Source: an uncultured Chlorobiaceae bacterium (GTDB lineage Bacteria; Bacteroidota; Chlorobiia; Chlorobiales; Chlorobiaceae). Taken from it: DNA of 42,817 bases. The position numbers and the translations under genes are program-made. The stretch covers positions 1 to 42,817 of the forward strand of contig CAIJPS010000060.1 of the NCBI GenBank assembly GCA_903822595.1, read 5' to 3'. The notes below the pieces were generated by a model. It worked only from the letters and a program-made list of their open reading frames with translations. It ran no database searches and was not told where the DNA came from. This document shows, one piece after another, positions 28,842-37,872 of this stretch; positions within the stretch are counted from its first letter, which is position 1, and each line of letters opens with the position of its first letter.

Positions 28842-30397
28842 AAGCTCTCCCTCTCCGGATATCCGGAACTGTTTTCCTGCATATATTTTTTTATAAGCTC
28901 TTGATCCGAAAAGAAATGTTTACGACCTGCAATCTCCTGATACGTTTCATGCCCTTTTCCGGCCACGAGAAGAACGTCACCCTGTTGGAGCATCAATACC
29001 GCCCTCCTGATAGCATCAGCCCTATCACAGATCCTCATGTAATGCCCGCTGGTAATTCCGCTCTCAATTTCATCAAGAATCACTTCAGGCTCTTCGTCCC
29101 GAGGATTATCGGAGGTAATGATAACCTCATCGGCTATTTCGGAAGCAATACGCCCCATTTCAGAACGCTTTGTGCGGTCTCTGTTGCCCCCACACCCGAA
29201 AACCACGACAAGACGGGAACCATCAGGCTTAAGGTTGCGCAGGGCATCAAGTGCCTTGAACAGCGCATCCGGGGTATGAGCATAGTCCACAAAAGCAAAC
29301 CACCCCTGACTGCCATCGCCGATTCTTTCCATACGACCATCAACCGAAGAAACCGCCGAAAGAGAGCGGCAGATATCTTCAGGAGCAAGACCCATACCGA
29401 CACCAACAGCAGCAGCTTCCAGCACATTCATCACATTGAAAATTCCCGGCAGTCCAACCTGCATCGTCATAACCGTTCCTGGAAAATGAAGGGCAACGGT
29501 ACTCGACGCAAGAGTGGTTTGAAGAATCTCTGCCTCAAAAAGCCTGCCGCAAAAAAACGTGGGACGAACCTCCTGGCGCAATGTACAACAGTATATTTTA
29601 TGATGCGCCACCCGTGCAGCCATCTGTTCGGCATAGGGAACATCGATATTGATGACCGCAAACCCTTCCGGGGAGAGCTGATCGAACAATTGCTGCTTGG
29701 CTGAAGCATACGCCTGCATGGATTCATGAAAATCAAGATGCTCCATGGTCAGGTTGGTAAAAAGTGCTGCATGAAACCGGATTCCATAAACTCGCTGCAG
29801 CACAAGGGCATGAGAAGAGACCTCCATGACTGCCGCCCTGCATCCCGCATCCACCATCTTACTGAAGAGAGCGTGCAAGCCGGAAGCCTCAGGAGTGGTA
29901 CGATCAAGCGGTATATCAAGTTCTCCAATCCTGCAAAGATTGGTACCGATATAACCTGCAGAAATTCCGCCAGCATTGAGCATGGCCGTAATCAGCTTTG
30001 CTGTCGTGGTTTTACCATTGGTGCCCGTAACACCGATAATCATCAACTGGTCAGAAGCTTTTCCATAAAAAATCCGGGCGGCCTCCGCCAGGGCCTTTCG
30101 CGCATCAGAGACCTTGATATAAAGGCAGGAAAGTGCGATATCATACGGAAATTCCTCGCAGATAACCGCTACAGCTCCGCGCTCCACCGCACTGAGAATA
30201 AAAGAGGAACCATCACTACAATAGCCCTTTATCGCGACAAAAAGCGAACCGGGAAGAACTTCCCGAGAATCAGAGGTAACCAAGCGGATCACCCCGCCTG
30301 TACCGGTTTTTCCAGCAAGCTCTAAATAGGGAACTTCTTTGAGCAACTCCTCCATTTGCACCTCATGCCTGCAGGCACGCTCTCTTGAGGCTGTCAT
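28832..30397 (-). CDS. murE: UDP-MurNAc-L-Ala-D-Glu--2,6-diaminopimelate ligase
   Basis: Adds the third residue of the stem peptide; 521 residues. The ATP loop is IGVTGTNGKTTTAKL near residues 121-135. The specificity motif is DNPR (430-433, in TSDNPRDEEP), which marks meso-diaminopimelate rather than lysine as substrate. The N-terminal TSDSREVLPGSLFVAIKG is family-typical. The ATG at 30397 overlaps the ftsI stop as ATGA. An internal ATG at 30355 (MEELLKEV) also fits family starts and could be the true one. Confidence 0.95.
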   Translation of the reverse strand: MTASRERACRHEVQMEELLKEVPYLELAGKTGTGGVIRLVTSDSREVLPGSLFVAIKGYCSDGSSFILSAVERGAVAVICEEFPYDIALSCLYIKVSDARKALAEAARIFYGKASDQLMIIGVTGTNGKTTTAKLITAMLNAGGISAGYIGTNLCRIGELDIPLDRTTPEASGLHALFSKMVDAGCRAAVMEVSSHALVLQRVYGIRFHAALFTNLTMEHLDFHESMQAYASAKQQLFDQLSPEGFAVINIDVPYAEQMAARVAHHKIYCCTLRQEVRPTFFCGRLFEAEILQTTLASSTVALHFPGTVMTMQVGLPGIFNVMNVLEAAAVGVGMGLAPEDICRSLSAVSSVDGRMERIGDGSQGWFAFVDYAHTPDALFKALDALRNLKPDGSRLVVVFGCGGNRDRTKRSEMGRIASEIADEVIITSDNPRDEEPEVILDEIESGITSGHYMRICDRADAIRRAVLMLQQGDVLLVAGKGHETYQEIAGRKHFFSDQELIKKYMQENSSGYPERESLWK

Positions 30398-32436
30398 GAG
30401 GATTTTCCATTAAGGTTCCTTGATGCAAGTGTCACCCTGATCACCTTCTCTTTTAAAACTTTGCTACCGGGCGTAACACTCTGACCAACAACAACCCCAT
30501 CTAAATCTCCTGAATAATCCATCTCAAGTTCCAGCCATTTCAACAACCGCTTGGCATCGCGCCCCTTAAGCCCTCGAAGCTCCGGAACCGCTACGGTCAA
30601 AATAGAATCGATGAGAGACTTCTCCGGGGAGCGGATGGCAAGGTTTTTCTGCATCTCCTCCGAACAGGCAATCATTCTCGATGCAATGGCAGAAAAAACC
30701 GGAGCGGCAACAGTGGCTGCATAATAGGCCGTTTTCGGATTTTCAACAATCACAATGATGGCATAGCGGGGAGTCTCTACCGGAAAATAGCCGACAAATG
30801 AAGAGACATAGACCGGTATGGCATACGAACGATTGGCAGCACGCCTTGCGGTTCCGGTCTTTCCTGCAACGGTCACTCCCGGCACCGCAGCACTTTTTGC
30901 CGTTCCACTGTCAACAACGGCCTTGAAATACTCCCTTCCAAGATATCGTGCCGTTTCAGCCGAAACCACCCGCCGAACTTTTTCAGGAACACTCTCCCGG
31001 ACAACCTGGCCGTCGGCATCAATAACCCTTTTAATGATGTATGGCTTCATTAACTCCCCATCATTTGCAATTGCAGCATAGGCCAGCAGTGTCTGAAGGG
31101 GAGTTGCCATAACTTCATAACCATATCCCATCCACGGCAATGTTGTTTTGCTCCAGGAAGCAAGAGGCTGCACCATACCACGAGCCTCACCAACCAGCCC
31201 GATACCGGTTTTTTTTCCAAAGCCAAAATTCCTTGTATAAGCATTGAACTTCTCTCGACCAATCTCCATCGCCGTCTTGGCTGCCACAATATTGCTTGAA
31301 AACATGATTGCCTGGCGGAACGTTATATTGCCATAAGGCTCGTGATCCCTGATCTTGAGATTATAGAGGGGCAGCACTCCATGATTGGCAAACACCATAT
31401 CATTCGCCTTTCTTTTCAGGACTTCCGTTGCTGCCGCAGCCATGACCAGCTTGAATGTTGAACCGGGTTCATACATTTCAGTCACTGCGCGATTTCGCGA
31501 ATTAACCGTATTCCATGTAGACCTGTTGTTAAGATCAAAAGCCGGGTTGCTTGCCATTGCAAGAATCTCCCCTGTTTTGACATCCATAACAATACTTGAC
31601 GCCGCATCAGCACGGAAGGTATCGGCTGCCTTGGCAAGTTCGTCTTCAACAATACTTTGAATATCTCCATCGATAGTCAACTGTACCGTATTTCCTTTTA
31701 TGGCATCCTGTTGCCGTGCATCGGGCATAGGATAACGAGACCCTGTAGCGGATCGCTGAAATATTCTCGTCCCATCACGTCCTTTCAACGCCTTGTCAAG
31801 TTGCAGCTCAAGCCCGCCGCTTCCATAAATTTCGTCACTCTTATTGGTACCAATAGAGCCAATAACCTGAGCGGCAACATTCAGATAATAGCGCTGCTGC
31901 TGCCGATCATACCAGACACCTGGAATTTTTTTCTGCATCAATTGCATAATCGGCAATGCCTTTGCAACAGGTATTTTTCGGCCAAGCACAGCCGGCCCTT
32001 TGCTGCGCTGCAACTCCTTAAAATAAAACGACCGGTTCAGCCCCAAATACCGGGCAAAAAGGGTCGCCAAAGGCCCTGAATTATCAAATGTTTTCTGTTT
32101 ATTACTTCCCTTCTCTTTTATCGGCTTGCCATGTTCATCAACAAGTGGAGTCTTGCGGACAAGAACAGGGTCAGCGTAGAAAGAGATGGTTTCAATACTT
32201 TCTACCAGCATTCTTCCATGCCGGTCAAGAATGGCTCCCCGTTGCGCACGCTCAGTGACCATCCGCTCATACTGTTTGGCCGCTTTCTCCTTGTATTTCC
32301 TGGCACTGACCACCTGAATATTGAGCAACATCCCAATAATTGCGACAATAAAAACCGAAAAAATAACAATCACGATGCCAAGCCGCCAGCCAAACTCCCG
32401 ATCATCCGGCTCCCTGATGCTCTGCTGATCATTCAT
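30394..32436 (-). CDS. ftsI: Septal penicillin-binding protein (FtsI/PBP3-type transpeptidase) with PASTA domain
   Basis: A class B PBP of 680 residues that cross-links septal peptidoglycan with FtsW. A cytoplasmic tail is followed by a membrane helix (residues ~19-40) and the pedestal domain starting ERAQRGAILDRHGR. Active-site motifs are STFK (S326-K329), SSN (379-381) and KTG (525-527). A single C-terminal PASTA domain spans about residues 614-672, beginning VAVPELRGLKGRDAKRLL. ATGA overlaps tie it to ftsL upstream and murE downstream. Confidence 0.95.
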   Translation of the reverse strand: MNDQQSIREPDDREFGWRLGIVIVIFSVFIVAIIGMLLNIQVVSARKYKEKAAKQYERMVTERAQRGAILDRHGRMLVESIETISFYADPVLVRKTPLVDEHGKPIKEKGSNKQKTFDNSGPLATLFARYLGLNRSFYFKELQRSKGPAVLGRKIPVAKALPIMQLMQKKIPGVWYDRQQQRYYLNVAAQVIGSIGTNKSDEIYGSGGLELQLDKALKGRDGTRIFQRSATGSRYPMPDARQQDAIKGNTVQLTIDGDIQSIVEDELAKAADTFRADAASSIVMDVKTGEILAMASNPAFDLNNRSTWNTVNSRNRAVTEMYEPGSTFKLVMAAAATEVLKRKANDMVFANHGVLPLYNLKIRDHEPYGNITFRQAIMFSSNIVAAKTAMEIGREKFNAYTRNFGFGKKTGIGLVGEARGMVQPLASWSKTTLPWMGYGYEVMATPLQTLLAYAAIANDGELMKPYIIKRVIDADGQVVRESVPEKVRRVVSAETARYLGREYFKAVVDSGTAKSAAVPGVTVAGKTGTARRAANRSYAIPVYVSSFVGYFPVETPRYAIIVIVENPKTAYYAATVAAPVFSAIASRMIACSEEMQKNLAIRSPEKSLIDSILTVAVPELRGLKGRDAKRLLKWLELEMDYSGDLDGVVVGQSVTPGSKVLKEKVIRVTLASRNLNGKSS

Positions 32437-32870
32437 GGCTCAAGTTCAACCGGCGGGATTCTGGAAGCAGCAAGCCCAAGTGCCGCAGCTCCTTGAGCAA
32501 CATTACGAATACTGTGCAATTCATCCATTTTGAGCTCTTGTGAGGTAATAACACTGGAGGTCATCTGTATCTGCTCCCGAAGCTTCTCATTCTGTAAGGC
32601 AAGATTGTTGATGGCAAGATTATTATGGACCAGAAAAAGAAAAATCACCACTCCGAACAAAATGTAAAGTAAAGAGCGCGGGTGCAACAGCGAACCGATA
32701 TCGAACTCAAGCGCATTGCTAACCATATCCCGGAACCCCAAATCCTGGGCACCCTGACCCTCGCCAATACGTTTGGCTGCAACCACCTCATCAGGCACCT
32801 CTTTTCCAAAACCTTTAAAACGGCGTAAAAGCCTTTTCAAAAAGAGAATAACCGTATTATTGGAGTCCAC
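32433..32870 (-). CDS. ftsL: FtsL-like cell division protein
   Basis: A small bitopic protein between rsmH and ftsI, the usual ftsL place. From the GTG at 32870, which has AGGGAGG five bases upstream, it has 145 residues; an ATG at 32897 gives 154. It has a basic cytoplasmic part (KRLLRRFKGFGKE), one membrane helix (LLYILFGVVIFLFLVHN) and a short leucine-zipper-like coiled coil (LAINNLALQNEKLREQIQMT). Primary sequence is poorly conserved in this family, so the call rests on position and architecture. It would join FtsB and FtsQ in the divisome. Confidence 0.8.
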   Translation of the reverse strand: MDSNNTVILFLKRLLRRFKGFGKEVPDEVVAAKRIGEGQGAQDLGFRDMVSNALEFDIGSLLHPRSLLYILFGVVIFLFLVHNNLAINNLALQNEKLREQIQMTSSVITSQELKMDELHSIRNVAQGAAALGLAASRIPPVELEP

Positions 32871-33855
32871 TGCAACCTCCCTGGTGAATTTTTTCAATAA
32901 CTCTCAATTTCGCACTCCTTGCCCTTGAATTTGACGCTATCTCTTGCTGCGATGCAAGCAGTGGTTTGTGGGTAACAGGGACAACCGTTCCCCATGCAAG
33001 AGGCTCCCTCAAACCAACACCTTTGGGACCCCAGTCACTCCGGGCTTTTTCAGCAAAAACTCTTTTCACGATTCTGTCCTCAAGAGAATGATAACTGATG
33101 ACCGCCATTCGGCCTTGCTCATCAAGACAATCGATACCATCGAAAAGCGCCTGCCGGAGAACATCAAGTTCAGCGTTGACCTCAATTCTCAATGCCTGAA
33201 AAACTCTTGAAAGTGTCTTGATAACTTTCTCACCACCATGCGCATTACCTCGAATAATCGCAGCAAGCTCTTCTGTGCGGCTGACTAACCCATTTTTTTC
33301 ACGGTAAGCGACAATCGCCCGAGCAATGCTGCGGCTTCTGGGCTCTTCACCATATCGATAAATAAGCCTCGCAATCTCCTGCTCAGAATAAGTATTGACA
33401 ATATCAGAAGCACTTACTGAAACATCGCTATCCATTCTCATGTCCAGCGGCCCTTCCTTCATATAACTGAACCCTCGCTCTGCCGTGTCAATCTGAAACG
33501 ATGAAACCCCAAGATCAAGCAGAATACCGGCAACTTTCGGCCTTAGCCCTTTTTCACCGCAAACTCTTGTAATAATGCGCCCAATATCCCTGAAATTTCC
33601 TTTGACCAGAGACGAACAGGCATCATACTCTTTGAGCTTTTCGCCAGCCTCCCTTAATGCGTCATCGTCCTGGTCAATGCCAATCAACAGCGATCCCTCA
33701 TGGAAACGTGCGGCAAAAAGTGCGCGCAGCATCATCAGCGAATGGCCCCCGCCCCCAAGAGTCCCATCAACATAGATCCCGGGTTTTCTGACCAGCAGGG
33801 CAACAATTTCAGTGGCAAGCACCGGTTTGTGAAATGTATCTTGCGTCATGGACAT
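32857..33855 (-). CDS. rsmH: 16S rRNA m4C1402 methyltransferase RsmH (MraW)
   Basis: A SAM-dependent methyltransferase that modifies C1402 in the 16S rRNA decoding centre; 332 residues from the ATG at 33855. The N-terminus is HKPVLATEIVALL, the SAM site is YVDGTLGGGGHSLMML, and ILLDLGVSSFQIDTAERGFS, GPLDMRMD and AVISYHSLEDRIVK are all family signatures. The start codon overlaps the mraZ stop as TGATG, so translation is probably coupled. A second ATG lies two codons further on. Confidence 0.96.
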   Translation of the reverse strand: MSMTQDTFHKPVLATEIVALLVRKPGIYVDGTLGGGGHSLMMLRALFAARFHEGSLLIGIDQDDDALREAGEKLKEYDACSSLVKGNFRDIGRIITRVCGEKGLRPKVAGILLDLGVSSFQIDTAERGFSYMKEGPLDMRMDSDVSVSASDIVNTYSEQEIARLIYRYGEEPRSRSIARAIVAYREKNGLVSRTEELAAIIRGNAHGGEKVIKTLSRVFQALRIEVNAELDVLRQALFDGIDCLDEQGRMAVISYHSLEDRIVKRVFAEKARSDWGPKGVGLREPLAWGTVVPVTHKPLLASQQEIASNSRARSAKLRVIEKIHQGGCSGLQ

Positions 33856-34325
33856 CAAAAATACCTGCCCGCAAGTGATGTAAAACGACTGGCACTCTCA
33901 TGCAAAAGAGAGGAAAGGCGCTCCGGATCCCAAATAATCATTTTTGTATCAGCCCCAATAATCACGACATCCTTTGAAATACCTGCATGCTCAAGAAACT
34001 CCCTTGACAGCGCAACCCTCCCGTGACGGTCAAGCTCAACCGTTTCAAGACTTTCATACATCAACGTCTTCAAAAGACGCTCTTCAGGGTTAAAATCAGA
34101 AAGACCGGAGAGAGACTTTCTTAGTCCGGCCCAAATGAAAGGCTCATAAAGCTCAAGAGAGCGATCAGGCGCCTTCATGATATAGAGACCATCGACGTGG
34201 CCCGGAACAACATCCCCTATATCCGCTGAAGCCGCCGACTCGAACTTCCGCCGAAACCTTACAGGAATCATCAGTCGCCCTTTTTCATCGACGGCATGTC
34301 TCTCTTTTCCTATAAAGCCAGCCAT
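33855..34325 (-). CDS. mraZ: Transcriptional regulator MraZ
   Basis: A DNA-binding regulator of the division/cell-wall operon, 156 residues. It has two tandem SpoVT/AbrB-like half-domains, each with the DxxGR motif: DEKGRLMIPVRFRRKF near residue 14 and LDRHGRVALSREFL near residue 104. As the first gene of the cluster it is expected to bind repeats upstream of itself; three suitable boxes are present at 34435-34458. Confidence 0.95.
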   Translation of the reverse strand: MAGFIGKERHAVDEKGRLMIPVRFRRKFESAASADIGDVVPGHVDGLYIMKAPDRSLELYEPFIWAGLRKSLSGLSDFNPEERLLKTLMYESLETVELDRHGRVALSREFLEHAGISKDVVIIGADTKMIIWDPERLSSLLHESASRFTSLAGRYF

Positions 34326-34434
34326 TATGGCAACCCCTTTAGACCCCGTTGTGCATATAATTCAGCCTTACACCTCTTTTCCACCTGCAAATCGGCATAA
34401 AAAACGAAAAAAACACAAAGGGCGGACAACGGCT

Positions 34435-34458
34435 CCCATTTTTTACCATTTTTTGCCA
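34435..34458 (-). promoter_or_regulatory. Three MraZ-box direct repeats upstream of mraZ
   Basis: On the minus strand, TGGC, TGGT and TGGG occur at exactly 10-bp spacing, each of the first two followed by A6 before the next box. MraZ of E. coli binds TGGGN repeats separated by 5 bases, giving the same 10-bp period. They lie 110 bases upstream of the mraZ start and just downstream of a possible -10 box. Confidence 0.75.
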
Positions 34459-34466
34459 CTTACAAA

Positions 34467-34473
34467 ATGTATA
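34467..34473 (-). promoter_or_regulatory. Possible -10 box of the dcw operon promoter
   Basis: TATACAT on the minus strand, placed so that transcription would start within or next to the MraZ boxes. No convincing -35 was seen, so this is tentative. Confidence 0.35.
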
Positions 34474-34507
34474 AAAAAGGATGCACTAAAAAAATTTTAG
34501 TCTATTT

Positions 34508-34513
34508 TATAAT
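34508..34513 (+). promoter_or_regulatory. Possible -10 box for the YacP-like gene
   Basis: TATAAT on the plus strand, 39 bases before the ATG at 34552, in an AT-rich region. An AAGGAG sequence follows downstream. The -35 is unclear. Confidence 0.4.
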
Positions 34514-34551
34514 AGAGTTGAAGGAGATATTTTGAAAGACGGAGATCCCCC

Positions 34552-35082
34552 ATGAAAACAGGAAACAAAGAGGTTGTGGTGGACGGATATAATCTGATCC
34601 ACAAGCTTTACCCATCTCCGAGTCAAGCATCGCTGGAATTTCTGCGTCAGGAAACAGAAAAAAAGCTCCTCCGTTTTCAGCAGGAGACCGATAGCCAGAT
34701 AACTATTGTCTATGATGGGAAAGGCAGTCCCAGAGAGTGTGCTTACGGCGCACCACTGCATATTGTTTTTACTCCATCCTCAAAAAGTGCCGACCTCTGG
34801 ATTATTGATTACGTAAAATCGTTGAACACAAGAGTAAAAATGGTTACTATTATAAGTTCGGACGATGAGATTCGACGGTATGCAGCAGCATTCGGCGCCA
34901 AATGCATCAAGTCTGAGGCATTTGCACTGCAATTGAACGAGATAGAAGCTGCTGTCACCATCAGGAGTAATAGCACGCGCTCCCTGCGCATGTCGATCAA
35001 AGAAAAAAAATTCAACGGGAAATTGCTGAGCGATCGGGAAGTCACCCGTTGGATGAAGCTGTTCTCCTGGGAAAAATCATAG
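34552..35082 (+). CDS. YacP-like NYN-domain ribonuclease
   Basis: A 176-residue protein of the YacP/NYN family, PIN-like metal-dependent nucleases; Bacillus YacP (Rae1) cuts mRNA at the ribosome. The N-terminal EVVVDGYNLIHKL has the first conserved aspartate, TIVYDGKGSP the second, and SADLWIIDYVK with TIISSDDEIRRYAAAFGAK the remaining acidic residues. A GGAGAT ribosome-like site precedes the ATG at 34552. It is the first gene of the plus-strand run that diverges from the dcw operon. Confidence 0.85.
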   Translation: MKTGNKEVVVDGYNLIHKLYPSPSQASLEFLRQETEKKLLRFQQETDSQITIVYDGKGSPRECAYGAPLHIVFTPSSKSADLWIIDYVKSLNTRVKMVTIISSDDEIRRYAAAFGAKCIKSEAFALQLNEIEAAVTIRSNSTRSLRMSIKEKKFNGKLLSDREVTRWMKLFSWEKS

Positions 35083-35149
35083 CGACAACCCGGCTCATTT
35101 TCTTATACTCTTTTTTGGCAACAAAGCTTCACTCTTAACTACCGTCATT

Positions 35150-35479
35150 ATGATGACAGACAGCACCGTCAACAATACTGCACATTGGCAAGAACTTGAC
35201 GAATGGAGAAAAAAAATCGACACCCTTGACCAGCAGTTATCCTCCCTCCTCTGCGCGAGGTTGCATTGCGCTCAAAATATCAGCTCCCTGAAATCAAGAA
35301 TTGGTGAGCAGGTTCTCCAACCTGAACGGGAAAAAGAGGTTCTCAACAATGTGCTGAACCATGCCGACTCGCCGCTGAAAGCACATGCTCTGGAAAAAAT
35401 CTATCGATGTATCATTGAAGAGACCCGACTTTTTCAGCATGAGTGGAAAAATAGTCAGTCAGGTATCCAGTCCAGCTAA
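35150..35479 (+). CDS. Chorismate mutase (AroQ class)
   Basis: A 109-residue all-helical protein matching monofunctional AroQ chorismate mutases, which turn chorismate into prephenate for Phe and Tyr synthesis. The first helix carries the hallmark LDEWRKKIDTLDQQLSSLL (active-site Arg), followed by RLHCAQNISSLKSRIG with the active-site Lys, and VLQPEREKEVL. The C-terminal helix IYRCIIEETRLFQ completes the fold. It has two adjacent ATGs (35150 and 35153). It sits 14 bases before mltG, with no obvious functional link. Confidence 0.9.
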   Translation: MMTDSTVNNTAHWQELDEWRKKIDTLDQQLSSLLCARLHCAQNISSLKSRIGEQVLQPEREKEVLNNVLNHADSPLKAHALEKIYRCIIEETRLFQHEWKNSQSGIQSS

Positions 35480-35493
35480 AAGACCCTCTCGAA

Positions 35494-36522
35494 ATGGCAT
35501 CAAAAAAAAACTCTTCACGTAAACAGCTTACTGGTGTCGTGGCCATTCTGCTAACGACAATGACATGCTTTTTATTTTTGCCAGGACTCAATACCGTGCC
35601 GAGAACAACCCTCCTGACCGTTCACAACAAAATGGGAACCCGAGCCATCGTGGATGAGTTGTACCATAACGGCTCTATTAACAGTAAATGGCAGACACTC
35701 TTAACCATCAGCATCATTCCACGGCTTCACCATATCAAGCCGGGAAGGTACACCATTCCACCTAGAATGTCGAATTTCATGCTTATGTATTACCTGCATT
35801 CACATCGGCAGGATGAGGTCCGTGTCACTCTCCCCGAAGGGCTCGATCTCAGAAAAGTTGCCCGCATCCTCTCAAAAAATCTTGATATCGACTCGACAGA
35901 GTTCATTACAGCAACCTCAAACCGGAACATTCTCATAAAACACGGCATTACGGCAAAAAATGCAGAAGGCTACCTGCTTCCCGGCACCTATGACTTTGCC
36001 TGGGGAAGCACGCCAGAGGAAGCTACGGGATTTCTTATAGGCCGATTCCGCCATTTTTATACCGACAGCCTGAAAAGTATAACCGCCAAAAAGGGACTGA
36101 GTGAAACAGAATTAGTGACTCTCGCCTCTATTGTTGAAGCTGAAACCCCGCTGAACCAGGAAAAAAATATGGTCGCAAGTGTCTATCTTAACCGACTGAA
36201 AAAAAAGATGCGACTGCAGGCAGATCCAACCGTACAATATGCCCTCGGAGGAGAGGCCAGGCGACTCTATTACAAAGACCTTGCAGCAGACTCCCCATAC
36301 AACACCTACCGCCATAGTGGACTTCCACCAGGCCCGATCTGCAACCCTGGTGCCGCATCGATCCTCGCTGTTCTGAAACCTGCGGAAAGCAACTTTCTCT
36401 ACTTTGTTGCAACAGGAAAGGGAGGACACTACTTTGCCGAATCACTGACAGAACATCATACAAACATCAAAAAATACAAACTCACCCAACGCGATACACA
36501 ACCGCTGATCGACAGCAAGTAA
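35494..36522 (+). CDS. mltG: Endolytic murein transglycosylase MltG (YceG-like)
   Basis: An inner-membrane lytic transglycosylase that ends glycan strand growth, 342 residues. A basic N-terminus is followed by a membrane helix (TGVVAILLTTMTCFLFLPGL), a LysM-like subdomain (VTLPEGLDLRKVARILSKNL) and the catalytic domain. The catalytic glutamate is in LASIVEAETPLNQEK, and family motifs RLQADPTVQYAL and SPYNTYRHSGLPPGPICNPG follow. A cell-wall enzyme next to the dcw cluster fits context. Confidence 0.94.
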   Translation: MASKKNSSRKQLTGVVAILLTTMTCFLFLPGLNTVPRTTLLTVHNKMGTRAIVDELYHNGSINSKWQTLLTISIIPRLHHIKPGRYTIPPRMSNFMLMYYLHSHRQDEVRVTLPEGLDLRKVARILSKNLDIDSTEFITATSNRNILIKHGITAKNAEGYLLPGTYDFAWGSTPEEATGFLIGRFRHFYTDSLKSITAKKGLSETELVTLASIVEAETPLNQEKNMVASVYLNRLKKKMRLQADPTVQYALGGEARRLYYKDLAADSPYNTYRHSGLPPGPICNPGAASILAVLKPAESNFLYFVATGKGGHYFAESLTEHHTNIKKYKLTQRDTQPLIDSK

Positions 36523-36617
36523 CAGATATCAATCACCTCTCTCTGGAGTAGATTGATTCCATTTATAATGTATACATTGTGCTCACAGATCATTTTTTCA
36601 ACAAATCATCCATAGCA

Positions 36618-37811
36618 ATGCAGAAAAAAAGTTTATCTGACATAGCAATTCAAGGCAAACGCGTATTGATGCGCGTCGATTTCAACGTTCCTCTCGACGG
36701 CAACAAAAAGATTACTGACGACAAAAGAATCGTCGAGTCCCTTCCCTCCATCAAAAAAGTTTTGGAAAACGGGGGGCGCCTTATTTTAATGTCCCACCTT
36801 GGCAGGCCAAAAGGAAAAGTTAATGCGGAATACTCGCTGGCCCCTGTTGCATTGCGACTTGCCGAACTTCTCGATTGCCCGGTTACCATGGCAAAAGAGT
36901 GTATTGGCACAGAGGTGATGAAGCAGGTACTCTCACTGCAGGACGGAGAGGTAATCCTGCTTGAAAATCTGAGATTTCACCCTGAAGAAGAGGCCAATGA
37001 CCCCGATTTCTCTCGTGAGCTTGCATCACTTGGAGAGGTCTACGTCAACGACGCATTCGGCACCGCACACCGCGCCCACGCCTCGACAGAGGGCATTACA
37101 CACTACGTTCAGACTGCCGTCGCCGGTTTTCTCATAGAGAGGGAGCTCCTCTATCTTGGAAAAGCGCTTCAGGAACCCGAACGCCCCTTTGTGGCAATTC
37201 TTGGCGGCTCAAAAATATCAGGCAAAATAGATGTTCTTGAAAACCTCTTCAAAAAGGTTGATACCGTTTTGATCGGCGGCGCCATGGTCTTTACCTTCTT
37301 CAAGGCCATGGGTTACGAAACCGGCAACTCTCTGGTTGAAGAGAGCAAGATTGAACTGGCACTGAAAATTCTGGAAGAGGCAAAAGCCAAAGGCATCAAA
37401 CTGCTTCTCCCCTCAGACGTTATTGTTGCTGCTGAAATTTCGGCAACTGCTGACTTCCATGCGGAGATGATCACCGCCATACCTGAAGGGATGATCGGCC
37501 TCGATATCGGCCCCCTCACGGCAGAAACCTACCGGAACGAAATTCTCTCCGCACGCACCGTGCTCTGGAATGGTCCGATGGGTGTGTTTGAAATCGACAA
37601 TTTTGCGGCTGGCACGATGGCCGTAGCAAAAGCCATGGCTGAAGCAACCGCAAAAGGGGCTACGACCATTATCGGCGGTGGCGACTCTGCAGCAGCAGTT
37701 GCGAAAGCGGGTCTGGCACAAGAGATGACCCATATCTCAACCGGAGGAGGTGCAAGTCTTGAATTCCTTGAAGGCAAGGAACTCCCGGGTATCGCAGCTC
37801 TGAACGATTGA
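36618..37811 (+). CDS. pgk: Phosphoglycerate kinase
   Basis: Transfers phosphate between 1,3-bisphosphoglycerate and ADP in glycolysis/gluconeogenesis, in the cytosol. From the ATG at 36618 it has 397 residues, the usual size; 13 residues could be added from a GTG at 36579 but are not family-like. Signatures: [54 protein letters not shown] and [15 protein letters not shown]. The gap before it contains a TATAAT-like element (36564-36569), so it may have its own promoter. Confidence 0.96.
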   Translation: MQKKSLSDIAIQGKRVLMRVDFNVPLDGNKKITDDKRIVESLPSIKKVLENGGRLILMSHLGRPKGKVNAEYSLAPVALRLAELLDCPVTMAKECIGTEVMKQVLSLQDGEVILLENLRFHPEEEANDPDFSRELASLGEVYVNDAFGTAHRAHASTEGITHYVQTAVAGFLIERELLYLGKALQEPERPFVAILGGSKISGKIDVLENLFKKVDTVLIGGAMVFTFFKAMGYETGNSLVEESKIELALKILEEAKAKGIKLLLPSDVIVAAEISATADFHAEMITAIPEGMIGLDIGPLTAETYRNEILSARTVLWNGPMGVFEIDNFAAGTMAVAKAMAEATAKGATTIIGGGDSAAAVAKAGLAQEMTHISTGGGASLEFLEGKELPGIAALND

Positions 37812-37872
37812 TACAGGTTCTTACAAAACACGCTTTGCATTGAACATTTACCTTTGAGAAGAACCAGACCTA

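Noticed and set aside
28739-29704. A 321-residue plus-strand frame across murE/murF
   Set aside because: It is antisense to conserved MurE motifs, rich in His and Arg as typical of shadow frames, and has no family similarity that I can see.
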